A stretch of DNA of 64,000 nt. Source: Thalassobium sp. GTDB lineage: Bacteria > Pseudomonadota > Gammaproteobacteria > Pseudomonadales > Oceanobacteraceae. Location of the stretch: contig NVUW01000014.1 in NCBI GenBank assembly GCA_002733205.1, positions 1-64,000 on the forward strand. The letters run 5' to 3'. Below the pieces are notes generated by a model that was not told the origin of the DNA, ran no database searches, and worked only from the letters and a program-made list of their open reading frames with translations. The number at the start of each line of letters is the position of its first letter. Within the stretch, counting starts at the first letter, position 1. The position numbers were made by a program, and so were the translations under genes. Positions 52,017-61,838 of this stretch are shown here, in pieces.

Positions 52017-54935
52017 TCAGTGATCAGAAAAATTCAGGCTGATACCGGCCAGTATTTCTGTACCGGTGGTGGAATAACTGTAAACCCGGTTGGTTTTATC
52101 AACGAAAAGGTCAAAGGGTTCGTTGCCGAGATTGCGGGCATCCAGAGAAAATGTCAGTTGATGGCTGGCATTCCAGCGCAGATAAGCACCGGTAATTAAT
52201 GACGCATTCACACCTTCGCGATCATTATTATTCGCGCCCGGCACCCGCGTCAGATATTGCGAACGCGCCTTTAATGTCAGGCCAGCGCTGACACTCTGGT
52301 TGCGGAACCATAATTCGCCGTTCACCACATGGCGTGACAATCCCGGTGCCGGCAAAGTAGTAACGCCGTCATCCAGCGGATAACGGACCAGGCCGCGATT
52401 CAGTGCATAGCTCACCCGCACACCAAAATTCTGCAGCGCAGCGGGCAAAAAATAAAATGGCAGTTGCAGATTCAGTTCAAGACCACTGATATCGGTTCCC
52501 GGCCCGTTCACCGGCCGCCGGTAAGTATATAAACCGTCGCTCAGTGCCAGCTGATCCCATTGCGGGTTGTAATATGGCAACTGCTCCAGCGTCAGCTCTT
52601 CAACCTGCGCGACGACCAGGCTGTCGATGCGTTTATAAAATAATCCGGTGGAAAAAAACTGCTGCTCATCACCGTACCATTCCGCAGAGACATCAAACGA
52701 GTGCGCACGCGACGGTTGCAGTTGGGTATTACCACCTTCCACCAGCCGGGCACTGCTGCGTAATAATAAGGGTGACGTCAGGTCTTCTATCGATGGTCGC
52801 GCCAGATCACGGCGATAACCGAAACGCAGCAATAAATCATCGCGCGCCTGCATCACCAGATGAAACGCCGGTAACCAGTTGTCGTAATCCGAGCGGTTAT
52901 TAACGGCGCTGCTGTCGCTGTCTATCGACCAGCGCCCGCGCACAAGTTGACGGGTAGCCGAATAACGCAGGCCCAGATCGCCACGCAGTGGCCACGGCCA
53001 TTGCCAGAATTCGTAAGAGGTCTGCCACCAAGACGACCAGGTATATTCGTTTAACCGCCGCTGCTGTAACGGATCATGCACCAGTGCGGTGTTTGTCCCA
53101 AGGGCGTCAATAACCGCGTGGCTGCCAACAATCCAGTGATGCGGCAGCCCGGATGGCCCGGGACCAGCGGAAAAATCACCGGGGGTACGCTGGTAAAATT
53201 CACCGACCGGGCCATTAATATCACTGTTATTATATTCGCCCTCGGCGCGGTCATTTAAAAAGCCCTGCAACTGCGTCCCGGCAAAGTGTCTGAAATTATC
53301 ATTGTGCTTAATGTCGAGCTCAAAGGAAGCAACGCGATACTGATTCATTACCTGATCTTCACGCAGATTAATCTGGTACAGCTGCCATTCCTGCGGATTG
53401 GTAATATCAAAGCCGTAATGATTGAGTGCAAAGCGATCGTTCTGGCGCAGATCAAAACTGAAGTCCTGAGCGTACGACATCAGCGTCACTTTATCGTGGT
53501 CCGGACTGTCGAAAACCGAGCGCTGGTAACCCAGTGCCGAATGCAGACGTACGCGTTCTGATAACGGTAAATACCAGTCAAATTTTAACTGGCCGAGGCG
53601 GGTTTCGTCGGTTTCGTAATTATGTTCGCTGCGGATATCAACGCCGGAAAAATTACCGTACACCATACCGGCATGACGGGTGTCAAAATCGTTAACCCGG
53701 ATATGACTCAGGTCCTGGGTTTTCAGTCCGGCCGAACTGATATGGTATTCGTGCATGGTTTGCTGACTGCGCGCCATAAAGGCCGTCAGGTCAAAGTCGC
53801 CCCAGCCGGTATTGTGCCATTGCAGTGCGCTGTTTAAACCGTAGGAAGTTTGTTCACGATCGAGAATATCGTAACGGTTATGGCGCGGATAAAAGACCTC
53901 GCCATGTTCCAGCTGCGTCTGCTGTTCAACACTTAATGCCGGCTGCTCTCCCCAGTCGGCAGTTTGCCAGCGTACGGTGGAAAATCCCCGCTCCTGAGTT
54001 GCCCGGGTGCGGTAACTCAGCCCGATTAACCAGCCGATGGTTCCTGCCGTGCCGTTATCACGGGCCCCCTGTAATCCACCCGATAAGGCAAAACCCTTAC
54101 CATCATGGCTGAGGTTCTGTTCATTCTGCAGCGCGAACCATTGCTGGCCGGCGTTGTTATCCGCCAGCGGCAGCGGCGTGCGTAAATCAACCGAACCGGC
54201 AATGGCACCTTCTTCCGTTCGCGCCGCCGCAGATTTATCCAGCTCGACCTGAGTAAAAAGCCCCGGCGGCAACATATCAAAATCAAAACTGCGCGAATTA
54301 TTCACCGAGCCCCGCGCATCGATGCTGGTACCGGTAGCCAGCATCGGCATGCCATTCACCAATACCCGGGTAAAATCCGCCCCCAGACCACGAATACTGA
54401 GGTTACGGTCCATTCCGGCTTCCTGACTGAAAGCCACGGCGCTGCTTGCCGCAACGGACGAGGTCAGATCATTATTTCCGGCTAGCTGACCGCGGGATAA
54501 CGTCGCGCGGGTACTGAGCGTATTGCTGTTATAACGGCTGGCCAGCGACGCATCGCGGATAAAAGGCACACCGGTAACGATGACTTCTTCAGCCGTTTTG
54601 TTGTCCGCAACTTCCGTCTGCGCTTGCGGCCCGTAAAACAGCACAACACCTGCCGCCGTCTGGCGGTAATGCCAGCCACTGTTGGCGGTGGCATAGTTAA
54701 GAAATTCGCTCAGCGAACAATCACCCAGAGGCTGGGCCAGCCAGGTTGTATCCGGCTGCGGATAATTGGTCAGCACCGCCAGCTGATAACGATCAGACAC
54801 CTGCTGAATAATATGGCTGAGGGTTGTCTGGCTGACGCCATCATAAAAGCAGCGGTTGGCGGCCTGTGTATAAGCGCTGCCGGTCAGCAGCAGACCGACC
54901 CCCAGCTGCGGCCATACCCTGCGCCAGCGGCGCAT
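52017..54935 (-). CDS. TonB-dependent receptor with N-terminal signalling domain
   Basis: A 972-residue outer-membrane receptor. A signal peptide (WPQLGVGLLLTGSAYTQAAN) and a secretin/TonB short N-terminal signalling domain (about 30-105, DTTWLAQPLGDCSLSEFLNY) come first. The plug follows (MDRNLSIRGLGADFTRVLVN), then a 22-strand barrel ending in ILAGISLNFSDH. The signalling domain and the adjacent FecR and FecI genes make this a transducing receptor that induces its own operon. The substrate is not identifiable; the barrel resembles large receptors for complex organic ligands. The start MRRWRRVW has AAGGG nine bases upstream; an earlier ATG is possible. Confidence 0.9.
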   Translation of the reverse strand: MRRWRRVWPQLGVGLLLTGSAYTQAANRCFYDGVSQTTLSHIIQQVSDRYQLAVLTNYPQPDTTWLAQPLGDCSLSEFLNYATANSGWHYRQTAAGVVLFYGPQAQTEVADNKTAEEVIVTGVPFIRDASLASRYNSNTLSTRATLSRGQLAGNNDLTSSVAASSAVAFSQEAGMDRNLSIRGLGADFTRVLVNGMPMLATGTSIDARGSVNNSRSFDFDMLPPGLFTQVELDKSAAARTEEGAIAGSVDLRTPLPLADNNAGQQWFALQNEQNLSHDGKGFALSGGLQGARDNGTAGTIGWLIGLSYRTRATQERGFSTVRWQTADWGEQPALSVEQQTQLEHGEVFYPRHNRYDILDREQTSYGLNSALQWHNTGWGDFDLTAFMARSQQTMHEYHISSAGLKTQDLSHIRVNDFDTRHAGMVYGNFSGVDIRSEHNYETDETRLGQLKFDWYLPLSERVRLHSALGYQRSVFDSPDHDKVTLMSYAQDFSFDLRQNDRFALNHYGFDITNPQEWQLYQINLREDQVMNQYRVASFELDIKHNDNFRHFAGTQLQGFLNDRAEGEYNNSDINGPVGEFYQRTPGDFSAGPGPSGLPHHWIVGSHAVIDALGTNTALVHDPLQQRRLNEYTWSSWWQTSYEFWQWPWPLRGDLGLRYSATRQLVRGRWSIDSDSSAVNNRSDYDNWLPAFHLVMQARDDLLLRFGYRRDLARPSIEDLTSPLLLRSSARLVEGGNTQLQPSRAHSFDVSAEWYGDEQQFFSTGLFYKRIDSLVVAQVEELTLEQLPYYNPQWDQLALSDGLYTYRRPVNGPGTDISGLELNLQLPFYFLPAALQNFGVRVSYALNRGLVRYPLDDGVTTLPAPGLSRHVVNGELWFRNQSVSAGLTLKARSQYLTRVPGANNNDREGVNASLITGAYLRWNASHQLTFSLDARNLGNEPFDLFVDKTNRVYSYSTTGTEILAGISLNFSDH

Positions 54936-54948
54936 GCTCCGTTGCCCT

Positions 54949-55989
54949 TCAGCGTGTTTCCGGATCATCGCCCGACAGCAATATCAGATCGTCACTGACC
55001 TGCAGTGACAGATCAAACAAACTGGCAATCAGGCTGAGGGTTCCTTCCACATCGCTCTGGTTATAACGGCCGGAAAACGGCAACGTCTGCTCAATGCCCT
55101 GCAAACGGATGGGCCGCGCCGAATAGCGCTGTAAATGCGCGACCACATCGGCCAGCGGTTCCGCCTCTGCGCGGCGCCAGTCCTGACGCCAGTCGGATAC
55201 CACCGCACGCTGAAAACGTTCGCCACGGTCAGCACTGATGCGCACACCGTCACCGGCATGCAGCGTCCATTCCTGTCCGGCGAGCGTTACCCTTACTTCG
55301 CCATGCTCAACCACAACGCTGACCGCTCCGGCGGTGTTATCCACATTAAATGCAGTACCGACAACCCGGATCTGCACCTTGCCGGTATCAACATAAAACG
55401 GTCGCTGCTTATCGGCTGCGACCGAAAAATACGCTTCACCCTGGGTCAGGCTGACCAGCCGCTGCTTTTCTTCCAGCACCACCGATACCGCAGAACCGGC
55501 ATTCAGGTGTATTTCTGAACCGTCCGCCAGACGCTCACGCCGCTGCTCGCCCACGGCGGTATTAAAACTGAGCGGCTGAACAACCGGTACAGACGGCTGC
55601 TGTAGCAGCGGATAAGCCAGCACCAGTGCCAGCATCATGGCCAGTGCAGCCGGTGCCGGCCACCAGCGCGGGCCGGATATTGGCCGCAGCTTTTGCCACA
55701 GCGTTTGCAGCAAGGTTGGTCTCCAGACTGGCACAACCACTGCTTCCTCTTCTGCCGCAACGGGCGGGGACTTGTGGTTTGCTGTGGCTACACGTTCCAG
55801 CGCGATTAATAACGCCTCGTCGTGTTCACCCAGCTGTTGCTGCAGCCAGCTCATGGCAGCCGCATGCTGCGGGCTTTGCATCAGCCAGTGTTGATATTGT
55901 TGCTGTTCTGCCGCGTTCAGCTCATGCAGCCGGTCGTACCAGTCGGCGGCCTGTTCACGAATGTCATTGTCTGTTGTTTGTATGGTCAT
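54949..55989 (-). CDS. FecR-family anti-sigma regulator
   Basis: A 346-residue inner-membrane sigma regulator. The cytoplasmic N-terminal domain (IREQAADWYDRLHELNAAEQ, then the SWLQQQLGEHDEAL block) is followed by one transmembrane helix near residue 125 (WPAPAALAMMLALVLAYPLL). The periplasmic FecR domain carries FNTAVGEQRRERLADGSEIH and VRVVGTAFNVDN-type blocks, and a C-terminal STN-like region ends the protein. It relays the occupied-receptor signal to the ECF sigma factor. The start MTIQTTDNDI is preferred; a second ATG lies six codons upstream. Confidence 0.9.
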   Translation of the reverse strand: MTIQTTDNDIREQAADWYDRLHELNAAEQQQYQHWLMQSPQHAAAMSWLQQQLGEHDEALLIALERVATANHKSPPVAAEEEAVVVPVWRPTLLQTLWQKLRPISGPRWWPAPAALAMMLALVLAYPLLQQPSVPVVQPLSFNTAVGEQRRERLADGSEIHLNAGSAVSVVLEEKQRLVSLTQGEAYFSVAADKQRPFYVDTGKVQIRVVGTAFNVDNTAGAVSVVVEHGEVRVTLAGQEWTLHAGDGVRISADRGERFQRAVVSDWRQDWRRAEAEPLADVVAHLQRYSARPIRLQGIEQTLPFSGRYNQSDVEGTLSLIASLFDLSLQVSDDLILLSGDDPETR

Positions 55990-56042
55990 ATACCGCGTGT
56001 TCCGCACTAACTTTTCATTTCCGGCGGTCGGCCGGTGCCGGA

Positions 56043-56579
56043 TTAACAGCCACTTTTTTCCATGGCTTCCGCAATACTCAGCGTGGCTCTGGTGATGTGT
56101 TTTTTAACGGCTTCGATGTTCATATTTAATTCCTGCGCAATCGCTTCACGCGATTTGCCCTGTAAACGGCGCATGATAAAAACCTGCCGTCTTAATGGCG
56201 GCAGCTGCTGCAGGATTTTTTCTAATTGTTCCAGCTTCTGCGCCTGAATATGCACATCGTCCAGGGGGATGGAGGCCATTTCCGGTACGCTGTCGCTGCC
56301 GGATGGCTGCTGGCGATTGCGGTTCCAGTAATCAAAAACCACACTGCGGGCCACGGTCAGGCTATACGCCAGCAGGTTATCCACTGGTTTTTTCGCCACC
56401 GCCGTTAATGCGCGCACCAGGGTGTCGTGCAGCAGGTCGTCCACGTCCTGATGGTTGTACACCCGGCTGGCAATGTAATTGCGGATATTCGGCAGATGCC
56501 CGGTCAGCTGCTGAGCATAAGCCTGAGGCGGCGGATGATTGCACTTAACCCCGGCAGAATATGATTTGCCCGCTGACAT
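56043..56579 (-). CDS. ECF sigma factor, FecI type
   Basis: A 178-residue RNA polymerase sigma-70 factor of the ECF group. Region 2 includes YNHQDVDDLLHDTLVRALTA, and region 4 includes LPPLRRQVFIMRRLQGKSRE and AIAQELNMNIEAVKKHITRA. With the adjacent FecR and TonB receptor it forms a cell-surface signalling operon. The start at MSAGKSYSAG is a judgement; the frame is open 19 codons further upstream. Confidence 0.9.
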   Translation of the reverse strand: MSAGKSYSAGVKCNHPPPQAYAQQLTGHLPNIRNYIASRVYNHQDVDDLLHDTLVRALTAVAKKPVDNLLAYSLTVARSVVFDYWNRNRQQPSGSDSVPEMASIPLDDVHIQAQKLEQLEKILQQLPPLRRQVFIMRRLQGKSREAIAQELNMNIEAVKKHITRATLSIAEAMEKSGC

Positions 56580-56765
56580 GGAGCCCCCGATATCACATAC
56601 AGAAGGGCGCAATCTGCCAGCGGCGGATGACAACATGATGAATAAACCCCCGAATGATGCCGGAACGGCTGAGCAGCCATGCGCTGCTCCAGGGCCTGTT
56701 CACACCAATTAAAGGGAAGAAGACGCCGCAAGGCGTCAAAGGGGGACATTACAACGGAAAATAAT

Positions 56766-57272
56766 TCAGCGACTGAGCGCCAGCTCCACCCGCTCACCGG
56801 CATTCAGGGTTTGCACACCGCCACCGGACTGAGCGCGCACACTGCCTTCCAGTACTTCAAGCGTTACCACACCGTCGCCCATGTTCAGCGAAAACGCACT
56901 GGCATCGGCGCGCAGCCTCAACGTACCGGCCTGCGCCCAGAACGGCCGGGTTGTTTCCGGCGCGATAATAAACAGCACTTCACCGCGCAACAGCTGCACA
57001 CGACGCTGCTCTGCGCTGTAACGCACCGCCACACTGCTGTTTTCCTGCAGGCGTAATTCTGAACCGTCATCCAGCCGCAACGCGCGCTGCTCGGCGGTGG
57101 CCGTGCTGTACGTCTCGACATTAGCGGCCTGTTCATTCTGCGTCGGTGCCAGAAACAGGAATACCAGCGCTGGCACGCCCACCAACAACAACAACGCTGC
57201 AAACAGCATGCGTGGATTGCCCAGACTGGTATGGCGTTCTGCCAGAGCCGAAGAGTCGTGTCGTTCTGCCAT
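56766..57272 (-). CDS. Stand-alone FecR-domain membrane protein
   Basis: A 168-residue protein with a short cytoplasmic tail of about 25 residues and one transmembrane helix (FAALLLLVGVPALVFLFLAP). A periplasmic FecR-like domain follows (ALRLDDGSELRLQENSSVAV near 80, VQLLRGEVLFIIAPETTRPF, then TLRLRADASAFSLN). Unlike true FecR it lacks the N-terminal sigma-binding domain. GAGG six bases before MAERHD sets the start. It lies between the sigma-factor operon and the divergent copper receptor. Its role is unknown; it may be a truncated or independent regulator. Confidence 0.78.
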   Translation of the reverse strand: MAERHDSSALAERHTSLGNPRMLFAALLLLVGVPALVFLFLAPTQNEQAANVETYSTATAEQRALRLDDGSELRLQENSSVAVRYSAEQRRVQLLRGEVLFIIAPETTRPFWAQAGTLRLRADASAFSLNMGDGVVTLEVLEGSVRAQSGGGVQTLNAGERVELALSR

Positions 57273-57522
57273 AAAAGGCCTCATATCGATCAGAAACGGG
57301 AGATTTTGTTGTTATGGCCTGCCTTTATGACAGAACAATGACCTTAACACCGCAACCCATCCTCAGGCATCAGACCTTTCGCTAAACAGGCCGGTCTGAG
57401 GCTCTGACAGAGCAATAACTGACCCGTATCAGTGCTGCGACACCCTGTCGCATCCCGCGCACGCACACCAACGGTTACCCTGCACGCCATTGATGCATTT
57501 ATCCTTTTATTGTGGAGTTTTT

Positions 57523-59559
57523 ATGCCGGCCTTCCGACCATCACTGTTAGCGTTTCTGATTACTTCTCTGAGCGTCCAAAACGCTCTGGCAGCCAATGCT
57601 GATTCTACTGTTGAAGCCGCAACACAACTGGAGCCGATGGTGGTTACCGCTCCGCCAATGAATGGCGTGCTGACGGTCACCACCGACCCGAAAGCGCCAC
57701 GCCAGCCTATTCCTGCCCATGACGGTGCCGATTTATTAAAAAATATTCCCGGCTTCTCGGTGATCCGCAAAGGCGGTACCGACGGCGATCCGGTATTCCG
57801 TGGCATGGCAGCATCACGTCTGGGCGTATTGCTGGATGGCGAAATGATTCTCGGCGGCTGCGGTATGCGTATGGACCCGCCCACCGCTTATGTTTTTCCC
57901 GAAGCTTATGACGAAGTGACCGTATTAAAAGGCCCGCAAACGGTTAAATACGGCCCCGGCAACAGTGCCGGTGTGGTGATGTTTGAACGTGCAGCGCCGG
58001 ATTTTTCCACCACGCCGGTACAGGGCGAAGTCAGCCTGCTGGCAGGCAGCGCCGAACGTAACGATCAGGTGGCCCATCTGCTGGCCGGAGGCCAGCAAGG
58101 CTATATCGATTTAAGCGGCACCCGCTCCGATGCCAATAACTACGAAGACGGCGACGGCAACGAAGTACACTCGGCCTACACCCGCTGGAGTACCAACGCA
58201 GCATTAGGCTGGACGCCGGATAACGATACCCGCATCGAACTGAGCGGCGCGAAAAGTGACGGGGAAGCGCGCTACGGTGACCGTGGTATGGATGGAGTAA
58301 AATTCGATCGTTCCAACTTAGGCCTGAGCTACGAACAGGACAATATTTCGCCGCTGCTCAATAACGTAAAAGCCCGTATTTACCGTAATTACGTTGACCA
58401 CGTGATGGATAATTATTCATTACGCGCTAACAGCGGCATGAAAATGGTTTCCAACCCGGACCGTGAAACCAAAGGCGCCAGCCTCAGCAGCACGCTGGCA
58501 TTAAGCGACTCGACCGAACTGGAAATCGGCGTTGATAGCCAGCGCAACGAACACGCTCTGCGTAAAGCCAGCAGCATGACGGCAACACCGGATTACGAAA
58601 GCCTGAGCCGTGTGGATGATATGCGTTTCTCCAGTAATGGTATTTATGCCGAACTGGATCACCGCTATAACGCTGGCCACAGCGTGCATGCCGGTGTTCG
58701 CATTAATAAAGATAAAGCCGAAGATTTACGCAGCAATAAAACCACCAGCGGCATCGATGATAACAACACGCTGCGCAATGGTTTTATCCGTTACGAGCAC
58801 CAGCTGAACAGCGCTAACCGTTTATACGCCGGACTGGGGCACAGCGAACGTGCCGCCGATTACTGGGAACGCAGTAAAAACCCGGCGGCTACCAGCACCA
58901 TGATGACAGGTATGGCATCGACCTTTGATATTGCTCCGGAAAAAACCACCCAACTGGATATCGGCGCGTTGCACAACAGCACAGATGTGCAGGCATCGGT
59001 GTCGGCATTTTATACCAAACACAAAGATTACATCCTGATTGAAACCCTGCCGGATGTGAGTGCCTTTGCCAGCAATGCGCGCAATATCGACGCCACCAGC
59101 TACGGTGCCGAAGCCGACAGCCGCTGGGAGTTTACCCCCGGCTGGAACAGCACCGCCACCCTCGCCTGGGTACATGGTGAAAACGACAGCGACCACCGCG
59201 CACTGGGCCAGATGCCTCCTCTCGAAGCCCGCTTCGGTCTGAATTACGACAACGGTTTATGGTCAGCCGGTGCGTTATGGCGCTTAGTGGATGAACAGAA
59301 CCGCGTGGCAGAAGGCAGCGGTAATATCGTTGGCCAGGATATTGGCAAAAGCGGCGGTTTTAACGTGTTCTCGCTGAATGCCGGTTATCGCCCAATGGAC
59401 GATATGCTGCTCACCGCCGGTATCGACAATCTGTTTGACGTTACCTACGCCGAACATATTTCGCGCAGCGGTGCGGCTATTCCGGGCTATGAAAGCACCA
59501 CCCGCATTAATGAACCAGGCCGCACCCTGTGGCTGAAAATGCAGTGGGCGTTTAAATAA
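57523..59559 (+). CDS. oprC: TonB-dependent copper receptor, OprC/NosA type
   Basis: A 678-residue outer-membrane receptor. The signal peptide is SLLAFLITSLSVQNALAAN. The TonB box and plug include VVTAPPMNGVLTVTTDPKAP, SVIRKGGTDGDPVFRGMAAS and the diagnostic GEMILGGCGMRMDPPTAYVF with a Cys and Met cluster known to bind copper in OprC. The barrel ends EPGRTLWLKMQWAFK. GGAG five bases before MPAFRPS sets the start. A decayed copy of its 3' end lies near 62605. Confidence 0.92.
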   Translation: MPAFRPSLLAFLITSLSVQNALAANADSTVEAATQLEPMVVTAPPMNGVLTVTTDPKAPRQPIPAHDGADLLKNIPGFSVIRKGGTDGDPVFRGMAASRLGVLLDGEMILGGCGMRMDPPTAYVFPEAYDEVTVLKGPQTVKYGPGNSAGVVMFERAAPDFSTTPVQGEVSLLAGSAERNDQVAHLLAGGQQGYIDLSGTRSDANNYEDGDGNEVHSAYTRWSTNAALGWTPDNDTRIELSGAKSDGEARYGDRGMDGVKFDRSNLGLSYEQDNISPLLNNVKARIYRNYVDHVMDNYSLRANSGMKMVSNPDRETKGASLSSTLALSDSTELEIGVDSQRNEHALRKASSMTATPDYESLSRVDDMRFSSNGIYAELDHRYNAGHSVHAGVRINKDKAEDLRSNKTTSGIDDNNTLRNGFIRYEHQLNSANRLYAGLGHSERAADYWERSKNPAATSTMMTGMASTFDIAPEKTTQLDIGALHNSTDVQASVSAFYTKHKDYILIETLPDVSAFASNARNIDATSYGAEADSRWEFTPGWNSTATLAWVHGENDSDHRALGQMPPLEARFGLNYDNGLWSAGALWRLVDEQNRVAEGSGNIVGQDIGKSGGFNVFSLNAGYRPMDDMLLTAGIDNLFDVTYAEHISRSGAAIPGYESTTRINEPGRTLWLKMQWAFK

Positions 59560-59677
59560 GACAACCCCCTCTGAAACCATCGGCCAATACCACGGTTTAT
59601 CCGGCTCAACGTCAGTGTCTGCTGAATGTGGGCCGGAGCCGTATCGGCCAAAGAATTATTATGACAAAACCATCAAT

Positions 59678-59694
59678 TTGTTAATGATTAACAA
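59678..59694. promoter_or_regulatory. Perfect palindrome upstream of the periplasmic binding protein gene
   Basis: TTGTTAATGATTAACAA is a perfect 17-base dyad about 75 bases before the start codon. A TATACT hexamer follows at 59729-59734 and could be a -10 element. It is likely a repressor or activator site; the factor is unknown. Confidence 0.55.
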
Positions 59695-59770
59695 CACACT
59701 GTTACATTAATACCGCGATAAGCGCTGTTATACTGCCCCGTTGCAACAGTAATAATGGATTATTCGGGTT

Positions 59771-60955
59771 ATGACCGCTCACACCGGAACGTTACGCAGC
59801 GCCCTGTTGGCAGGGATTATAACTGTTCTGCTGCTGGCTAATCAGAGTCAGGCAACGCCAGACAATATCCACGTTACCTTGCTGAATCCAAGCACCCCGA
59901 GCAATCTCTTCTGGAATATGCAAACGCAGTTTACGCAGGCGGCAGCGGCTGATCTGGGGATTGATCTTGAAGTTGTGTATGGCGCAGATAATCGCTTTCA
60001 CACAACGCAACAAGCCTACGACATTCTTAACCGTGAAAACCCTCCTGATTATCTGATCTGTAATTACTTTTTTTCTCAGGGCTGGCAGATTCTTCAGGCC
60101 GCAGAAAAAGCGGGTGTTTACACGCTGCTTATCAGTACCGATATTCCGCAACAGGATCAGAAAGACGCGGGCACACCGCAGGATAAATTCCCGCATTTTC
60201 TTGCGCGCATCATGCCGGATGACCGTCAGGCCAGTTATGAATTAAGCCGACAACTGATCGCCGAAGGCAGGCATTTATCATTGCAGAACGACAGCGGTAA
60301 ATTAGAACTGATTGGTATCTCTGGCATGCGTGATACATCGGCCGCCGTACTGCGCAATGAAGGACTGCTGCAGGCAATCAATGAGCAGGACAATACGCTG
60401 TTGATGCAATTGGTGCATGCTAACTGGTCAGCCAAAACAGCCCAGCGACAAAGCTGGGCATTATTGCAACGCTATCCGTCTGCCAGTCTGATCTGGACCG
60501 CCAGCGATGTGATGGCCATGGCTGTTATCCAACAAACACAGGCGCTCGGACGGCAGGCTGGTAAAGACATTTTGATTGTCGGTACCGACTGGACAACAGA
60601 AGCGCTCGACGCCATCGACGATGGTTCATTATTCGCCTCCGCCGGAGGACAGTTTATGGATGGTGCGCTGGCACTGGCCATAATTTACGACCACGCCAAT
60701 GGCAAAGGGCCGGATGCACAGGAAGCAAATATTCTGCGGCACATGGATATTATTACGCACAGCAATCTTGCACGTTACCGACAACTGTTAAACCCGCAGC
60801 GCTGGCAGACAATGAATTTCCGCAGCCTGACCCGCAGCCACGGAACATCCGCGCAGACGTATACTTTTGATACCCGTGATGTTATGCAGCGTTTTTTGCC
60901 AGAGAACGATACCGTCAGTAACCGTTCTCTGCCGCAGCGCCGTGCGATCCGCTGA
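59771..60955 (+). CDS. Solitary periplasmic sugar-binding-like protein
   Basis: A 394-residue exported protein with signal peptide (LLAGIITVLLLANQSQATP). It has a two-lobed periplasmic binding fold of the ribose/LuxP type (VTLLNPSTPSNLFWNMQTQF at the start, ELIGISGMRDTSAAVLRNEG near 180, ILIVGTDWTTEALDAIDDGS near 275). No permease, ATPase or sensor kinase gene adjoins it, so it may serve a distant transporter or a sensory partner. Ligand unknown. Confidence 0.82.
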   Translation: MTAHTGTLRSALLAGIITVLLLANQSQATPDNIHVTLLNPSTPSNLFWNMQTQFTQAAAADLGIDLEVVYGADNRFHTTQQAYDILNRENPPDYLICNYFFSQGWQILQAAEKAGVYTLLISTDIPQQDQKDAGTPQDKFPHFLARIMPDDRQASYELSRQLIAEGRHLSLQNDSGKLELIGISGMRDTSAAVLRNEGLLQAINEQDNTLLMQLVHANWSAKTAQRQSWALLQRYPSASLIWTASDVMAMAVIQQTQALGRQAGKDILIVGTDWTTEALDAIDDGSLFASAGGQFMDGALALAIIYDHANGKGPDAQEANILRHMDIITHSNLARYRQLLNPQRWQTMNFRSLTRSHGTSAQTYTFDTRDVMQRFLPENDTVSNRSLPQRRAIR

Positions 60956-61006
60956 CGTATGTCACGTCAGCACTGCATGATTGGCCGCGTTACCTGCCGG
61001 ATGATC

Positions 61007-61639
61007 TCAGCCGCATTGCGCCGCCCAGAATGTCGCCAGTTCTTCAGCAGAGCCATTAAATTGTTCACGATCGCACGGGCCAACCCCATCGACCGTATGT
61101 GGCTGATCGCCAACATGACCATCGGTGTATTGCCATAATGTCCATTGTGACCAAAGCGGCGGTACAACCGGTGCTGCGCCATAGCGTGCCAGCCACAACC
61201 AGCAATTCGACAATACCGTTTGTGATGGCTGAGAAATATTCGCCGCCACCAGTGCCTCTTTTAAAGTATGGCCGGAATACAATCCCGGATAACGGCCGGT
61301 ACAGGCATAAATATGGCTGACAAAGGCTTCCGCTTCCGCCAGTGTCATACTCTGGCCCTGAGTATTGTCTTCAAAATCGAGTACCAGTAAGCCATCGCTG
61401 CCAGCCACGCTGAGAAAATGTTCGGCTTGCGCAACGGCATCACCGCCGCTACCAAAATGATATGCACCGAATTTCAGTCCGGCTTCAAGCGCGGCGTCGC
61501 GGTGGCGGCTGAACGTCGGATCGGTATAGGTCAGCCCCTGAGTGGCCTTATGAATCACAGCAAGAATACCGGCGTCTTTTATCTGTTGAAAACTGCTGAT
61601 CTGATTATGGTGGGAAAGATCAATGACGGCGTTAAGCAT
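61007..61639 (-). CDS. Glycoside hydrolase family 25 lysozyme-like protein
   Basis: A 210-residue GH25-type muramidase: NAVIDLSHHNQISSFQQIKD at the start, IHKATQGLTYTDPTF, GAYHFGSGGD and the acidic pair in LLVLDFEDNTQGQSM near residue 95, then WQYTDGHVG near the C-terminus. No signal peptide is visible, so the enzyme would need lysis, a holin or another export route to reach peptidoglycan. No phage genes are nearby. It may be a captured endolysin or a toxin payload. Confidence 0.87.
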   Translation of the reverse strand: MLNAVIDLSHHNQISSFQQIKDAGILAVIHKATQGLTYTDPTFSRHRDAALEAGLKFGAYHFGSGGDAVAQAEHFLSVAGSDGLLVLDFEDNTQGQSMTLAEAEAFVSHIYACTGRYPGLYSGHTLKEALVAANISQPSQTVLSNCWLWLARYGAAPVVPPLWSQWTLWQYTDGHVGDQPHTVDGVGPCDREQFNGSAEELATFWAAQCG

Positions 61640-61838
61640 TGCAGACTCCTTGTCGGCAGATCGTTTTTAGGTTAGCGGCGAAGATCTCTCCGCCAGATAG
61701 GTTCAGCACTACAAGTACTGATTACCCGTGTGCTTACCAGCCTATATTATCCGGGAATGCAGAACAAATACCGTATACACTGCAATACTTGTCATCCAAA
61801 CCTGTAACAACAGAAGCGTACTTTTTTGCAGGAAATTT

